This document shows positions 9,378-20,315 of a DNA stretch of 64,000 nt, in pieces (within the stretch, counting starts at the first letter, position 1; every line of letters begins with the position of its first letter). Origin of the DNA: JABSOG01 sp041583135 (GTDB taxonomy: Bacteria > Pseudomonadota > Gammaproteobacteria > Enterobacterales > Alteromonadaceae). The translations under genes and the position numbers were made by a program. The stretch lies in contig JBFHGJ010000016.1 of the NCBI GenBank assembly GCA_041583135.1, positions 1 through 64,000 on the forward strand. The letters run 5' to 3'. The notes under the pieces were generated by a model that searched no databases, was not told the DNA's origin, and saw only the letters and a program-made list of their open reading frames with translations.

Positions 9378-12300
9378 GCTCTATTTCATCTGTATGACTT
9401 TTGCTAAAGTGCTGTTCGACCTGGTGGGACTGGATATAGAACTGGATCAGCTGGGCCGTTTCGCGAATGCTTGGCTGTGCAAACACCTGTCGTAAATCCA
9501 GCTTGATGGAGGTCTCGCGCTCTATCGCACTGATCAGGCGCACCAGCAACAAAGAGTGCCCACCGAGTTCAAAAAAGTTGGCGTCGGTGCTGATTTTTTC
9601 TTGCGGTAAAGACAATAACTCAGACCACAGGCTCGCCAATAACCGTTCGTTGTCATTTTGTGGGGCAACATACGACGTTTTTTCAAGAATCACCTCTGGT
9701 GTCGGCAATGCGCCTGTGTCTATTTTGCCGTTTTTCGTCAAAGGAATATGGTCAAGCGCAATGATCAGTGCAGGCATAAAATGTTGCGGCAACCGCTGTT
9801 GAAGCTGTTGTTTTAGCGCTTGATTATCTGTCTGTTGGTGGTAGACGACATAAGCGACCAATTGCTGGTCACCTGTGCTGTTTGTGTGACTTATTACCGC
9901 AGCCGCTTTGACTGACTCAAGGTTTGAGAGTTGATACTCAATTTCGCCCAACTCTATCCTAAAGCCGCGGATCTTGACCTGCCTGTCTTTACGGCCGATA
10001 TACTCCAGCTCGCCATTTTCACGCCGCCGAGCCAAGTCGCCGCTACGATATAGCCGTGCATTGTGTGTTGTGTTTAGGGCAAATGGGTTGTCGAGAAAAC
10101 GTTCAGCGGTTAGTTCTGGGCGGTTTAAATAGCCCTTTGCAAGACCGGCACCGCCGATAAACACTTCACCAACAGCGCCAAAGGGTACTGGGTTGAGCTG
10201 TTCATCGAGTAAATAAATACTCTGGTCGTTGAGTCGAGTACCAATGCTTGGGTTGTCCAAGTCGCTCAACTCCAGGCGTTTGAAGCTGGCATGTACAGTG
10301 GTTTCGGTAATGCCGTACATGTTAACCAATTGCGGCTGAGTTAATCCAAAGCGCTGACTCCAAGGCATAATATGATGTGCTTTGAGGGCTTCTCCCCCAA
10401 AGATAATGTAGCGCATCGATTGTGGTTGTCGGCGTTGTTCAATCAACACATCGGTAAATAGTGCAAAGGCACTGGGGGTTTGGTTTAGCACCGTGACACC
10501 ATGCGCTAGACACAAATCAGCAAACTGGTGGGTATCTACAGTGCACTGTTTGCTGGCAATGACCAGCTTGCCGCCATGCATAAGCGCGCCCCATAGCTCC
10601 CACACGCTAAAATCAAACGCGGTTGAGTGAAACAGACACCAAACGTCTTGGCTGTTAAATGAAAACTCGGCTTGGGTGGCACTAAATAGACGAGTCAGAT
10701 TTTTGTGCGTTTGCATGACACCTTTGGGTTGGCCTGTGGTGCCTGAAGTGTAAATGACATAGGCCAAACTGTGTTCGTTGTGCTCGGCGCTTTTTATCGG
10801 CTCTGCGTCACTGAACTGCTCAAGCAGTGACGGTTCGGGATGGTAGGTTGCAAAATCTACTTCGCTACTGAGGTTATTTAACCTATCGTCGGCGACCAAG
10901 ATGTGTTTTAGCTGGGCATCTTCTATGAGGTAGCGTAGTCGTTCATCCGGATAGTCTGGGTCTAACGGTACGTAAGCCGCTCCCGCTTTTAAAATGGCCA
11001 AGATGGCAACCACCAAATCTATGCTTCGGTCGATGCATACCCCGACCAAGGTATTGCTGGCGATCTTATGACTTTGTAGGTAATGGGCAAGTCGATTGGC
11101 TTGCTGATTGAGCTGGACATAGCTGAGCGTTTGGTCTTCAAATACCAAAGCGATGTTATTTGGCACGGCCTGAGCCATCGCGCTAAAGCAACAGTCGATG
11201 GTTTCGAGCTGAGCGGGCGCTTCAAGCGGTTGATTGAGTTGATACAGCAAATGTGCCTGCTCGGCTTGTGACAACATCGGCACTTTTGCCAGCGGAGCCG
11301 AAGGCGTCTCAACTATTGCAGTGACTACAGTCAGCAGGTGTTCGCTCAGGGTTTGAATATAATGTTCGGTAAAGAAGTTTTGGTTATATATCCAGTCAAA
11401 ACTGATACCGTCTTGGTTGATTTGAGCATTGATATCTAAGTCGAATTTTGCCATCACTTCGCTAAGTGGACACTCGCGAATGTTGGTTTGGCCGAGTTCT
11501 AAGCTGCGCTGCTCATTGGTGTCCATGCTGAACATGATTTGGAACAGAGGGGTTGCAGCATCATTTCTACTACTGTGATATTGACTAACCAAATATTCAA
11601 AAGGCACATCTTGATGGGATTGCGCTTCAAGGTTTACCTGACGCACATGAGCAAGATAGTCGCTTAAGCTGGAGTGGTCAGTATCGACTCTAAGCACCAA
11701 CGTATTGACGAAAAAGCCAATTAACGGCGCTACCGATGGGTGAGTGCGGTTGGCAACAGCAGTGCCTAAGACAATATCATTGCTGTAACTATGTCGGCTC
11801 AACACTAACGCCAGTGCGCTGTGCAGCAGCATAAATGGGGTCATACGTAAAGTGGTAGCCAGTTGTTGTAACTTGTCTGCACATTGTCGATTGAGCTGCG
11901 CCGAAACCAAGGCACCGGTTGGCCTGTCTTGTGCTTTGGCGCGGCTGATACGCGGCAGACTATGTTCGGCGGGGATCCCCTGGAGCTTGGTTTGCCAATA
12001 ATCCAAAGAAGACTGAATTTTTTGGGCACTAAGTTGCTGGTTTTGCCAATGGGCAAAATCGGCATATTGCAGCGCAAGTGGGGGAATATTGTCGCTAACG
12101 CCTTGTGCAACGCTTCGATATTGTGTGGCGAACTCTTCAATCATTATTGCTTTTGACCAGCCGTCAAAGGCAATATGATGGACATTGAACAATAGGATAC
12201 CACGACCACTGTCATGGGTTTTGGCAAACACCGTACGCACCATTAAATCGTTGCTTAAATCGAAGCTTTGATGGCGCTGTTGTGAAATCAAGGCGGCTAG

Positions 12301-15300
12301 TTGCTGCTCGCGTGCTTGCGGCTCTGACAGGCTTAGGTCATGGACCTGAATGTTGAATTCGATGTCGTTTCTTATTTGCTGTATTGGCCCATCCTCGTTT
12401 TGGGCATAGACAGTGCGTAGTATCTCATGACGTTTAACCAGTCTGTTCATGGCCTCGTTGGCAACGGCAACATCAAAACCGGCATCCACTTCAAAGGCCG
12501 TGGGCATATTGTATTGACTGCTGCCGTGCTGATATTGATGGATAAACCATAATCGTTGTTGAGCGCTTGATAGTGCTAAAGGCTCGCTTCTATCGCAACG
12601 TTCAATTGGTTGTGCTTCACTGTGATAACGCTGAGCGTCGATGACCTCAGCCATTTGCGCCAAATCGATGCAATCGAATACCAATCTAAGGGGCAACTGC
12701 TGGGCGAATTGACGACGGATGGCGTTTATCAGTTTAACCGCTACGAGTGAATGACCACCGAGTTCGAAGAAGTTGGCCTTGACGCTCAGACTCTGAGGGT
12801 CTATCTCCAGCTGCTCGGCCCATATCTCAACTAACTGTATCTCGGTTGTTGTTGTCGCTGCGCAATAGGCGTGCTTAGAGACTTCAACAGGCTTTGCCGC
12901 AAGGGCTTTTCTATCGACTTTGCCGTTGGGCGTCAGTGGTAGGCTCGGTAAGATGGTAATGAGAGACGGCACCATGTAAGCGGGTAACCTTGTGAGCAAT
13001 TGTTGACGTATTTTCTGGGTTGATGGCTCCCCCGACGTTTGCTTGTGACAGACGATATACGCACAAAGTTGTGGCTGTTTGGTTTGCGTCAACACAACGG
13101 CGCAGCTATGCACAGGTGCTAAACTGGCCAGCTGTTGTTCTATTTCTTGCGGCTCTATGCGTTGCCCTCTTAGCTTGAACTGCTCGTCAACTCGCGAGAG
13201 AAATTGCAAGTTGCCCTCAGGCAACCAGCGCACCAAGTCGCCGGTACGATAAAGGCGTTGGGCTGGTTCATCGTTGAGAGAAACGTTGACAAAGCGGGCA
13301 TCGCTGAGCAGTGGACGATTAAAATAGCCTTGGGTTACGCCCGCGCCGCCAATGTAAAGCTCTCCTGGCGTGCCAAAAGGCACTAAAGTATACCTTGCTG
13401 GCTGACCTTCTTTTTGTGGTTCTAGTACATAAAGTCTAACATTGGCACTGGGCTTGCCGATAGGTAGTGTGGTGGCGTGCCAATCTTGCTGGGTGAACGT
13501 ATAGGCACAAGCGATATCGCTGCACTCGGTAGGTCCGTACATGTTGACTAGCTGGCAGTCTACGTGCTCAAGCCAATGGCGCAGCTTTGCTAAGTCAATG
13601 GCTTCACCGCCTAAAAGTGTCAGACGCAAACTGCTAAGTTGCAGGTAGTGCTGTTTTTGTGCTTGTTCAATCAGCGGATAGAGTGCACTTGGCGCACAAT
13701 TGACCATGGTGATCTGCTGCTCGTTAATGGTATTGACGATATTCTGGGGTTGATATTCCAAGGCATTGTCGAAATATACACCAGCCCCGGCCAATAGAGG
13801 TGCCAACAGGTTCTTTTGAGTAAGGTCGAAGCCGATTGCACTGATGACCAACACTCTGTCGTCAGCTTGGATGTCATAGTGTTTAATGTACCAACTCAAC
13901 AGGTTGGTTGCATTTTTGCCACTGACAGGGGTGCCTTTGGGCTGTCCGGTTGAGCCGGAGGTATAAACCATATATAGCGCGGCGTCAGGGTCGTAGTGTT
14001 CTTGCCACCGAACATTTTCATCGCTATAGGTATCGAGTAGTTGTTCAAATTGTGGCGTATCAATGGCGCAGTAAGGGATTGTTTTGCAGACGCTGTCGAG
14101 CGATTCGAGCTGCATAGACTGACACAGTAAGATGCTTAGTTGCGCATCTTCTATCAGGAAATGGAGGCGTTCGGCAGGATAGTCTGGGTCCATTGGCACA
14201 TAGGCTGCGCCAACTTTCAATGTGGCGACGATAGCGACGATAAGAGAGGTCGTACTTGGCAGACAAACCCCGACGCGTGCAGCCGGGCCAACCCCTTGTT
14301 CACTTAAATAGCCCGCCAAACGGTTAGCTTGTTTATTGAGTTGGGTATAGCTCAACTGCTGCTGACCCATTGCTGCGGCAAGGTTCGAAGGCGTTCTTAT
14401 CACCTGTGTTTCGAAAAGCTGAGCGAAGCTCAAATCAGTGCGAAAATGTTGTTGCGAGTCATTGAGCGTATGAATGAGATGCGTAAGCTCTGCTTGTGAC
14501 AACATTGTCAATGCTTTGGGTGAATGCGCCATTTGCTCCGCGCTCAACGTTGTCATGGCATGTAGTAGCCGCTCTAAGTGTTCAGCTAATTGCGCTATTT
14601 TGGCCCTATCGTAATGGTGGTTTTGGTAGTGCCATTGTAGTGTCAATGTACCATGTGTCTGCGCTAGGTTTAGCAGTAAATGACGTTCACCTAGCTTGCG
14701 CTCAATATGCTGGGGTGGCAAGTTATGCGTAAGAACAATCAGGCTGAGAAGTGGTTCGTGTGCTGTTGCCATCAGGTTGTCAAACAGTGGTTCATTTAAA
14801 TTGACACTATCGTGGCGCTGGGCCAAGTGGTGTACTTGGGCAATATGTTCAAAAAATTGCGCGACGGTTTGCGCGCCGCAATTGACTCTCAAAGGCAGCA
14901 ATGTCGCATCGGCGTCCAGTTGTGCCATGATAAGAATATCGTCCACGGCACTGTAATGGCTCAACATTACGGCAAGCGCGCTATGGACTAGGGCATATGG
15001 CGTCAGTTGATGATCTGCGGTGGTATGCTCTATTGCTCGGGTCAATGAATCAGGCATTGAATGGCTAACGCTTTCTATTGTGCCATGGGGTGATGTCTTG
15101 TGACCTAAATTGATGGCCGATGGCAGCGCGGTGAGCTGCTGTTGCCAATATTCTTGTGCCTTGAGCAATGCCATAACTTGATTTAGGGAACGCCATGGGG
15201 CGGTGGAGTTTTGTTGTAACGCAATCTGTTCTGGGGCCGAATGCGAGATTGCACAATAGAACATTGAGATTTGGCAAAAAAGGGCGTCGATTTGCGTGGG

Positions 15301-18300
15301 GCTTAAGTGATCGAGCTGGGCTGCAAATCGCAACACCGTGTCGTTATCTACGGTGTCTTGATGTACTGCCATTGCTGACTTTTTATCTATTGAAGTATCA
15401 GCATCGAACCGACAGCTTGCGCTGGCTTGTTGTATGTCTATCAAATCAAGGCATGAATCCACCGTCATTTTTAAACTGTCACGGTCAAAGCCATCGCTGA
15501 ACTTCATACCATAATCTACCGAGGTCGATTGTCTTGAGGGCGCTTTTAGTTGCTCTTGTGGTTTGTTGAGCAACAGTTTGGGCTGATGGTAATTGGCAAT
15601 AATATCAAGCAGTAACTGGCAATATAGGCGTTGTAAAACGGACAAAAAGTTTGCGGAGGCCGCAAAGCCGATACTTAGTGCAAGATTGAAACCGTCATCG
15701 ATATTACCGCTGACGGTCGTCGATAGTTTGAAGTTGGTTTGTTCGAAAAGATCACCGTATACAGTGGCGTCCAACTGTCCTTCATCGGCAATAGGTTTTA
15801 ACACATGAAAATTGATGAAGTTAAATAGGGCATCTATATTCAGTTGTGGATGATTCTGGATCATTTGCGAGAAAGGATAATCGCGATAGGCTTTATGCTC
15901 TGTAAGCAAGTCGTTTAGCTGGCCCATGACAGCTTGCCAACTTTGGCCTTCCAACGGTGTGTACAACGGTAGTGTATTTAAAAACAATCCGGTCAACTCG
16001 GCACCGTCAACCGACTCAAAGCGGCCGTTTTCGACGATGCCGGTGGTAGGTTTTGAATCGCCAGCTATGAGCGCCAACATGCCAAGATGCGCCGCGAGAA
16101 ACAGCGACTTCGGTGGGAGCGCTTGCTGCTGACAGAAATCGGCTATGGCTTGGTCAAGCTCGTTGCCTAGCGCAACTTGTATTGTGCCAAATTCATTACT
16201 ATCAAAAGCCTTATGAGGTGCTAGCGGCGTGCTGTGGGCATCTTTGAGGTAGTTTTGCCAATACAGCCTGTTGTTTTCACTGTCTGCGGCGGCTTGCTGT
16301 TTGGCAACATAGGCACTGAAATTGACCGACGGGCTGGCTTTGGCAGGCGTTAGCGTTTGGCCTTGGCCGATGGCTTTATAGTTTTCATAGATTTGGCGGT
16401 TGATCAATGCCGCACTCCAACCATCGATAATGGCATGGTGAGAGTCAATGATTAGAACAATGGTTTTATCGTTGAGTCGGTTAAGGGTGAAGCGGATCAA
16501 AGGATCGTGACGCAAATCAAAAGGCGTGGCTTTGAGTTGCTCAAATGTTTGTGCGATGGCACAGTGTTGCTGTTCGGCGTTTTGTTCGAGTAGCGAGTTA
16601 ACCCGTATGTCGTGATGAGGCGCTTTTTTAACCAATTGCAGCGGCCGAGGGTGGCTGTGCATATCGAATACGGTTCTAAGAGATGGGTGTTGCGCACAGA
16701 CCTGTTCGATAGCCGTGACAAAGTGTTGGCAATTAAAGTCTTGGCTAAAGCTCAGCTTAAAGGCAAATACATCATGGTATAGTGAGTGGCTTTGTGACAA
16801 TTCACTGTGAAACAACATGCCTTGTTGCAGATAGGTCAGCGGATAGGCATCTTCATACTCGTCGTCAATCTGTTTGCGTTCGGCCTCATCGAGTTGGGCA
16901 AAAGGTGCTATATACTCAACCGCTGTAAGGTCAGTTGTTGCATGAGACTGCTCAGCCAAGGCATCGCAAAAACGCTTAAATTGCGGGTATTTGAAGGTGT
17001 CGTAAACGCTGCATTGAAACCCAAGCGATTTTAGGGTGGACACCATTTGAATCGATAAGATGGAATCCCCACCAATATTGAAAAAGTTGTCGTTGGGATG
17101 GATCTGGCCTGTGCCTAGTACCTCTGACCAAACCTCGGCAATGCGCTGTTGGTAGGGCGTCAATTGGCATTCAATGGATTTGTCAGTTTGGTGTTTTTGT
17201 TTGACATAATATTGCTCCAGAGCCTTGATATCGGTCTTACCATTGGCGTTGGTGGCAAACTTGGGGAGGTAAAAGAATGCCTGAGGGACCATATATAAAG
17301 GCAACTGCGATTGCAAATAGGCCCGAATGGTTTCGACATCTTGACCAGGTTCGGCCGTACCTTGGATAAAGGCAACTAAGGTTTCAAAGCCATCTTTACG
17401 ACAGAGTTGGACAACACTTCTTTTGTTGCCGACAAACTCGCCGATATGGTGGTTTATCTGGTCTATTTCGACCCGTTTGCCACGGATCTTAATTTGCCCG
17501 TCTTTACGGCCGATGTAGTGAATATTGCCTGCGTTATCATAACGACAGTAGTCTCCGCTGCGATAGATTTTGGTATCGCTTATTTCTGAGTCGATAAAGC
17601 GAGATTGCGTTTCGTCAAGGTTGTTTTGATAACCTTGGCCGACCCCTACGCCCCCTATGAGTAGCTCACCGACCACGCCGGGTGGACACAGTTTGAGATG
17701 GCTATCGACTATGTACGCGCATACATTATCGATCGGACGGCCGATTGGTGTTTGTTGGTGGGTGAGGTAATGCTGTTTATCGTTGATATAGGCCGTGCTT
17801 ATATCGGTACATTCCGTTGGTCCATAGACATTGGCAATTTTGCTTTGACAGTTTTTACTTCTTAGCCAAGGTGTCAGTTGCGCCAAGTTTAAAGGCTCGC
17901 CACCAAAGGCGACAAAGCGAAGGGGGCTTAAACGCCGATAATCGTTGTCTTTATCTTGTGCCAGCAAGGCATAGGCGGCGCTCGGCACCATATTGACATG
18001 GGCTATTTGATGTTCATCTATCAGCCCTAACAGATAGTCTGGGTCAAAAACCTCAATATCGGCAATGACCAGCTGGGCGCCGTTCATTAAGGGCGACAAG
18101 ATCTCTTTGATAGAGGCGTCAAAACTGATGGCTATTATCAACAGGTGATTGTTCTGTTGATTGACCTCGGAAAATCGCGAGTACCAGTGACACAAGTTAT
18201 CGAGTGATGCCCAAGCAATTTTAACGCCTTTAGGTCGTCCGGTTGAGCCCGATGTGTAAAGCAAATAGGCGCTGTGGTGCGGGTGTATATCGGGAAAACA

Positions 18301-20265
18301 AACCGCTTGCAATGAGCCTTGGTATTCGCTCAACGACTGAATATCCAGTGTCAGACCATAATAGCCCGTCAGTTCTGATAAGTGCTCGTCGTCGCTGATC
18401 ACAATAGCGGCGTCGCAGTCGTCGAGTATGTAGTCGATATGTTCGTCCGGTGCATTGGGATCGAGTGGAATAAACACCGCGCCACTTTTGGCGATGCCGA
18501 GTATTGAGATGACATACGAGATACCGGCTTTAAGGTAAACAGCAATATGTGTACCGGGTAATGTGCCAACCTCAATCAGATTGGCAGCAACGGCGTTGAA
18601 CATCTGACTTAACTGCTGGTAGGTTAGGCTGGTCGAATTGTCTACAAGGGCGATTTTTTCAGGCCACTGCTCGGCTGATTGTTCTATGCTGCTGATAAGC
18701 TGATGGCTTTGATGAACTACCGACTGCCCTTGAATGAAGGGGGCTAACTGGGCTTTAAGTTGCGGCTCAAGGACATCGGCCAATAACATAGCCGGATTGT
18801 CTAGCACCTGTTGGCAGATAGCCAGATAATAGCCAAGCCAGTTATTGATGGTTTGCTCTAGGAACAGTGCGTTGTTGTAATAGGCATAGATTTGCCCATC
18901 GACGACCTTAAAGGTAATGTCGTACTGCGATTCGATGGCGAAGGTGTTTTCATTGTGCGCTTGAATGTCATCGAACAGTTTTACGTCTTGGTCGCTGATA
19001 TCATACAGGTATTTGACTTGAAACAGCGGAGCGTAGGCGGTCGTTCGCTCCAGTTGCAGGCTCTCCAGCATCAGGTCGAACGGCATGTCCTGATAGTCAA
19101 AGCAGTGTAGGGTATCGCGGTTAACCTGTTGCAGGTATGATTCAAAGGTTTCATCGCGATTAAGGCGGCTGCGCAGTGCCAGTTGATTGACAAAGAAGCC
19201 TTGGAGTTTATCCAATGCGTGATGATCACGACCAAAAGTATCTACGCCGACAACAATATCCTGCTCGGATGTCAACTTAGACAGTAACAGGTTAAGTGTA
19301 CTCAAATGAAATACGTAAGGTGAAACATTGTAACCTTGTAATCGAGTGTTCAACTGTTGATGAAAACCCTTGGGCAGGGCTTTTGCCATAAAGCCATTGG
19401 TAAATTGCTGAGTGTTGGGACGTTTTTTATCCAGTGGTAGTGGCAGGTAGCCGGAAACGTCGGCGAAGTAGTGTTGCCAGTAGGATTTGGCTACTTCAAA
19501 ACAACCTTGGCTGTGATGGTGGTTTTGCCAGTGGGCAAAATCCGTGTAACGAAGCGCAGAGGCTGGCGGTATATCGTCAATTTGTTCGACAACCGCACGG
19601 TAATTTTGTCGTAATTCATCCAAAAACAACTTTATCGACCAGTCGTCGGTGGCGATATGATGAAATACCATAAATAGGCTGTAGTGGTGATCCGGCCGTT
19701 TAATCAGTCGTGTTCTTAAAGGCAGATCCTGATGGAGATCAAACGGCTGAAGGCAAACCTCTTTAATGATACGTTGCCGCTCATCTTGACATTGCTGGGG
19801 TTCGGCGCTGCTTTGGTCAATAAATTCGTAATCGGCTGGGCGTTTGACGTCGTAGTGACTAAAGGCACTACCTTGTGCGTCTATGCCATAGACGGTACTG
19901 AGGATCGGCTGTTGTTTGAGTACCTGTAACAACGCTTGATGAAAAGCCTGTGGATCGAGTGAAGGCTCGATGGTCAATTCTACCGGGAGATTGAAATGAG
20001 TCGTATCAGGTTGATATTGATAGAGAAAATATAGGCGCCGCTGGGCAAAAGAAAGCGCATGGTGTTGCCCGTTGCTATCCGTTTGTGTGATGGCGCTGCT
20101 TTTGTAGTTAAGATACGCTATCAGCTGAGGCTTGTACTGTTTGATTTGACTGATTAAGGCATCACTTAGTTGGGCATTGGTTGCCGATATACTGAGGTTA
20201 TTTTCAACCACATCGAGTTTGATGTGATGCTGTTTTAAGTATTCGATTAACTCATATAATGCCAT
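9364..20265 (-). CDS. NRPS A: three modules, with a broken second condensation domain
   Basis: This encodes 3633 residues. Order (approximate): TubC-like docking 1-60; C1 75-510 (HHIATDD at 200); A1 520-1030; PCP1 (GGDSIL, 1064); C2 1110-1560 (HHAIIDG, 1275); a C-domain remnant without its HHxxxDG half, about 1575-1960; A2 1965-2470; PCP2 (GGHSLV, 2498); C3 (HHIAFDG, 2695); A3 to 3530; PCP3 (GGHSLL, 3563). Specificity codes read at the GrsA positions are A1 DAKNAGVDIK (unassigned), A2 DLKNLGMDIK (unassigned) and A3 DFWNIGMVHK (Thr, exact match to the classical code). There is no E or TE domain, so the chain is passed on; the C-terminal tail ends in an acidic-hydrophobic motif (IERVEF) suited to docking. 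I chose the ATG at 20265 because AAAGGT lies 6 bases upstream and the docking domain begins there. It is last in a minus-strand operon behind the hydroxylase and carbamoyltransferase genes. Confidence 0.93.
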   Translation of the reverse strand: MALYELIEYLKQHHIKLDVVENNLSISATNAQLSDALISQIKQYKPQLIAYLNYKSSAITQTDSNGQHHALSFAQRRLYFLYQYQPDTTHFNLPVELTIEPSLDPQAFHQALLQVLKQQPILSTVYGIDAQGSAFSHYDVKRPADYEFIDQSSAEPQQCQDERQRIIKEVCLQPFDLHQDLPLRTRLIKRPDHHYSLFMVFHHIATDDWSIKLFLDELRQNYRAVVEQIDDIPPASALRYTDFAHWQNHHHSQGCFEVAKSYWQHYFADVSGYLPLPLDKKRPNTQQFTNGFMAKALPKGFHQQLNTRLQGYNVSPYVFHLSTLNLLLSKLTSEQDIVVGVDTFGRDHHALDKLQGFFVNQLALRSRLNRDETFESYLQQVNRDTLHCFDYQDMPFDLMLESLQLERTTAYAPLFQVKYLYDISDQDVKLFDDIQAHNENTFAIESQYDITFKVVDGQIYAYYNNALFLEQTINNWLGYYLAICQQVLDNPAMLLADVLEPQLKAQLAPFIQGQSVVHQSHQLISSIEQSAEQWPEKIALVDNSTSLTYQQLSQMFNAVAANLIEVGTLPGTHIAVYLKAGISYVISILGIAKSGAVFIPLDPNAPDEHIDYILDDCDAAIVISDDEHLSELTGYYGLTLDIQSLSEYQGSLQAVCFPDIHPHHSAYLLYTSGSTGRPKGVKIAWASLDNLCHWYSRFSEVNQQNNHLLIIAISFDASIKEILSPLMNGAQLVIADIEVFDPDYLLGLIDEHQIAHVNMVPSAAYALLAQDKDNDYRRLSPLRFVAFGGEPLNLAQLTPWLRSKNCQSKIANVYGPTECTDISTAYINDKQHYLTHQQTPIGRPIDNVCAYIVDSHLKLCPPGVVGELLIGGVGVGQGYQNNLDETQSRFIDSEISDTKIYRSGDYCRYDNAGNIHYIGRKDGQIKIRGKRVEIDQINHHIGEFVGNKRSVVQLCRKDGFETLVAFIQGTAEPGQDVETIRAYLQSQLPLYMVPQAFFYLPKFATNANGKTDIKALEQYYVKQKHQTDKSIECQLTPYQQRIAEVWSEVLGTGQIHPNDNFFNIGGDSILSIQMVSTLKSLGFQCSVYDTFKYPQFKRFCDALAEQSHATTDLTAVEYIAPFAQLDEAERKQIDDEYEDAYPLTYLQQGMLFHSELSQSHSLYHDVFAFKLSFSQDFNCQHFVTAIEQVCAQHPSLRTVFDMHSHPRPLQLVKKAPHHDIRVNSLLEQNAEQQHCAIAQTFEQLKATPFDLRHDPLIRFTLNRLNDKTIVLIIDSHHAIIDGWSAALINRQIYENYKAIGQGQTLTPAKASPSVNFSAYVAKQQAAADSENNRLYWQNYLKDAHSTPLAPHKAFDSNEFGTIQVALGNELDQAIADFCQQQALPPKSLFLAAHLGMLALIAGDSKPTTGIVENGRFESVDGAELTGLFLNTLPLYTPLEGQSWQAVMGQLNDLLTEHKAYRDYPFSQMIQNHPQLNIDALFNFINFHVLKPIADEGQLDATVYGDLFEQTNFKLSTTVSGNIDDGFNLALSIGFAASANFLSVLQRLYCQLLLDIIANYHQPKLLLNKPQEQLKAPSRQSTSVDYGMKFSDGFDRDSLKMTVDSCLDLIDIQQASASCRFDADTSIDKKSAMAVHQDTVDNDTVLRFAAQLDHLSPTQIDALFCQISMFYCAISHSAPEQIALQQNSTAPWRSLNQVMALLKAQEYWQQQLTALPSAINLGHKTSPHGTIESVSHSMPDSLTRAIEHTTADHQLTPYALVHSALAVMLSHYSAVDDILIMAQLDADATLLPLRVNCGAQTVAQFFEHIAQVHHLAQRHDSVNLNEPLFDNLMATAHEPLLSLIVLTHNLPPQHIERKLGERHLLLNLAQTHGTLTLQWHYQNHHYDRAKIAQLAEHLERLLHAMTTLSAEQMAHSPKALTMLSQAELTHLIHTLNDSQQHFRTDLSFAQLFETQVIRTPSNLAAAMGQQQLSYTQLNKQANRLAGYLSEQGVGPAARVGVCLPSTTSLIVAIVATLKVGAAYVPMDPDYPAERLHFLIEDAQLSILLCQSMQLESLDSVCKTIPYCAIDTPQFEQLLDTYSDENVRWQEHYDPDAALYMVYTSGSTGQPKGTPVSGKNATNLLSWYIKHYDIQADDRVLVISAIGFDLTQKNLLAPLLAGAGVYFDNALEYQPQNIVNTINEQQITMVNCAPSALYPLIEQAQKQHYLQLSSLRLTLLGGEAIDLAKLRHWLEHVDCQLVNMYGPTECSDIACAYTFTQQDWHATTLPIGKPSANVRLYVLEPQKEGQPARYTLVPFGTPGELYIGGAGVTQGYFNRPLLSDARFVNVSLNDEPAQRLYRTGDLVRWLPEGNLQFLSRVDEQFKLRGQRIEPQEIEQQLASLAPVHSCAVVLTQTKQPQLCAYIVCHKQTSGEPSTQKIRQQLLTRLPAYMVPSLITILPSLPLTPNGKVDRKALAAKPVEVSKHAYCAATTTTEIQLVEIWAEQLEIDPQSLSVKANFFELGGHSLVAVKLINAIRRQFAQQLPLRLVFDCIDLAQMAEVIDAQRYHSEAQPIERCDRSEPLALSSAQQRLWFIHQYQHGSSQYNMPTAFEVDAGFDVAVANEAMNRLVKRHEILRTVYAQNEDGPIQQIRNDIEFNIQVHDLSLSEPQAREQQLAALISQQRHQSFDLSNDLMVRTVFAKTHDSGRGILLFNVHHIAFDGWSKAIMIEEFATQYRSVAQGVSDNIPPLALQYADFAHWQNQQLSAQKIQSSLDYWQTKLQGIPAEHSLPRISRAKAQDRPTGALVSAQLNRQCADKLQQLATTLRMTPFMLLHSALALVLSRHSYSNDIVLGTAVANRTHPSVAPLIGFFVNTLVLRVDTDHSSLSDYLAHVRQVNLEAQSHQDVPFEYLVSQYHSSRNDAATPLFQIMFSMDTNEQRSLELGQTNIRECPLSEVMAKFDLDINAQINQDGISFDWIYNQNFFTEHYIQTLSEHLLTVVTAIVETPSAPLAKVPMLSQAEQAHLLYQLNQPLEAPAQLETIDCCFSAMAQAVPNNIALVFEDQTLSYVQLNQQANRLAHYLQSHKIASNTLVGVCIDRSIDLVVAILAILKAGAAYVPLDPDYPDERLRYLIEDAQLKHILVADDRLNNLSSEVDFATYHPEPSLLEQFSDAEPIKSAEHNEHSLAYVIYTSGTTGQPKGVMQTHKNLTRLFSATQAEFSFNSQDVWCLFHSTAFDFSVWELWGALMHGGKLVIASKQCTVDTHQFADLCLAHGVTVLNQTPSAFALFTDVLIEQRRQPQSMRYIIFGGEALKAHHIMPWSQRFGLTQPQLVNMYGITETTVHASFKRLELSDLDNPSIGTRLNDQSIYLLDEQLNPVPFGAVGEVFIGGAGLAKGYLNRPELTAERFLDNPFALNTTHNARLYRSGDLARRRENGELEYIGRKDRQVKIRGFRIELGEIEYQLSNLESVKAAAVISHTNSTGDQQLVAYVVYHQQTDNQALKQQLQQRLPQHFMPALIIALDHIPLTKNGKIDTGALPTPEVILEKTSYVAPQNDNERLLASLWSELLSLPQEKISTDANFFELGGHSLLLVRLISAIERETSIKLDLRQVFAQPSIRETAQLIQFYIQSHQVEQHFSKSHTDEIERVEF
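14370..15540 (-). other. Degenerate condensation-like region inside NRPS A (between C2 and A2)
   Basis: This covers residues about 1575-1965. The second half (from EYWQQQLTALPSAINLG, about 1705) has the layout of the C-terminal lobe of a condensation domain: the YW entry motif, ALVHSALAVMLSHYS, then a weak NEPLFDNL motif. The preceding 130 residues show no HHxxxDG motif and no recognisable N-terminal lobe. It cannot catalyse condensation. It could be a remnant of a module fusion, or a protein-protein platform like the 'interface' C-superfamily domains described in siderophore NRPSs that recruit hydroxylases. Confidence 0.6.
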
Positions 20266-20271
20266 GTTGTT

Positions 20272-20277
20272 ACCTTT
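20272..20277 (-). promoter_or_regulatory. Ribosome binding site fixing the NRPS A start
   Basis: AAAGGT on the minus strand lies 6 bases before the ATG at 20265. The longer open frame upstream would add 30 residues that run into the hydroxylase gene and do not belong to the docking domain. Confidence 0.7.
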
Positions 20278-20315
20278 ATTTACCATTGCCCAACGTGATG
20301 TTTCAATCAAAAGCG

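Noticed and set aside
15600..16950. NRPS A C2 as a heterocyclisation domain
   Set aside because: It keeps HHAIIDG rather than the DxxxxD motif of Cy domains, and no Cys or Ser code precedes the expected position.
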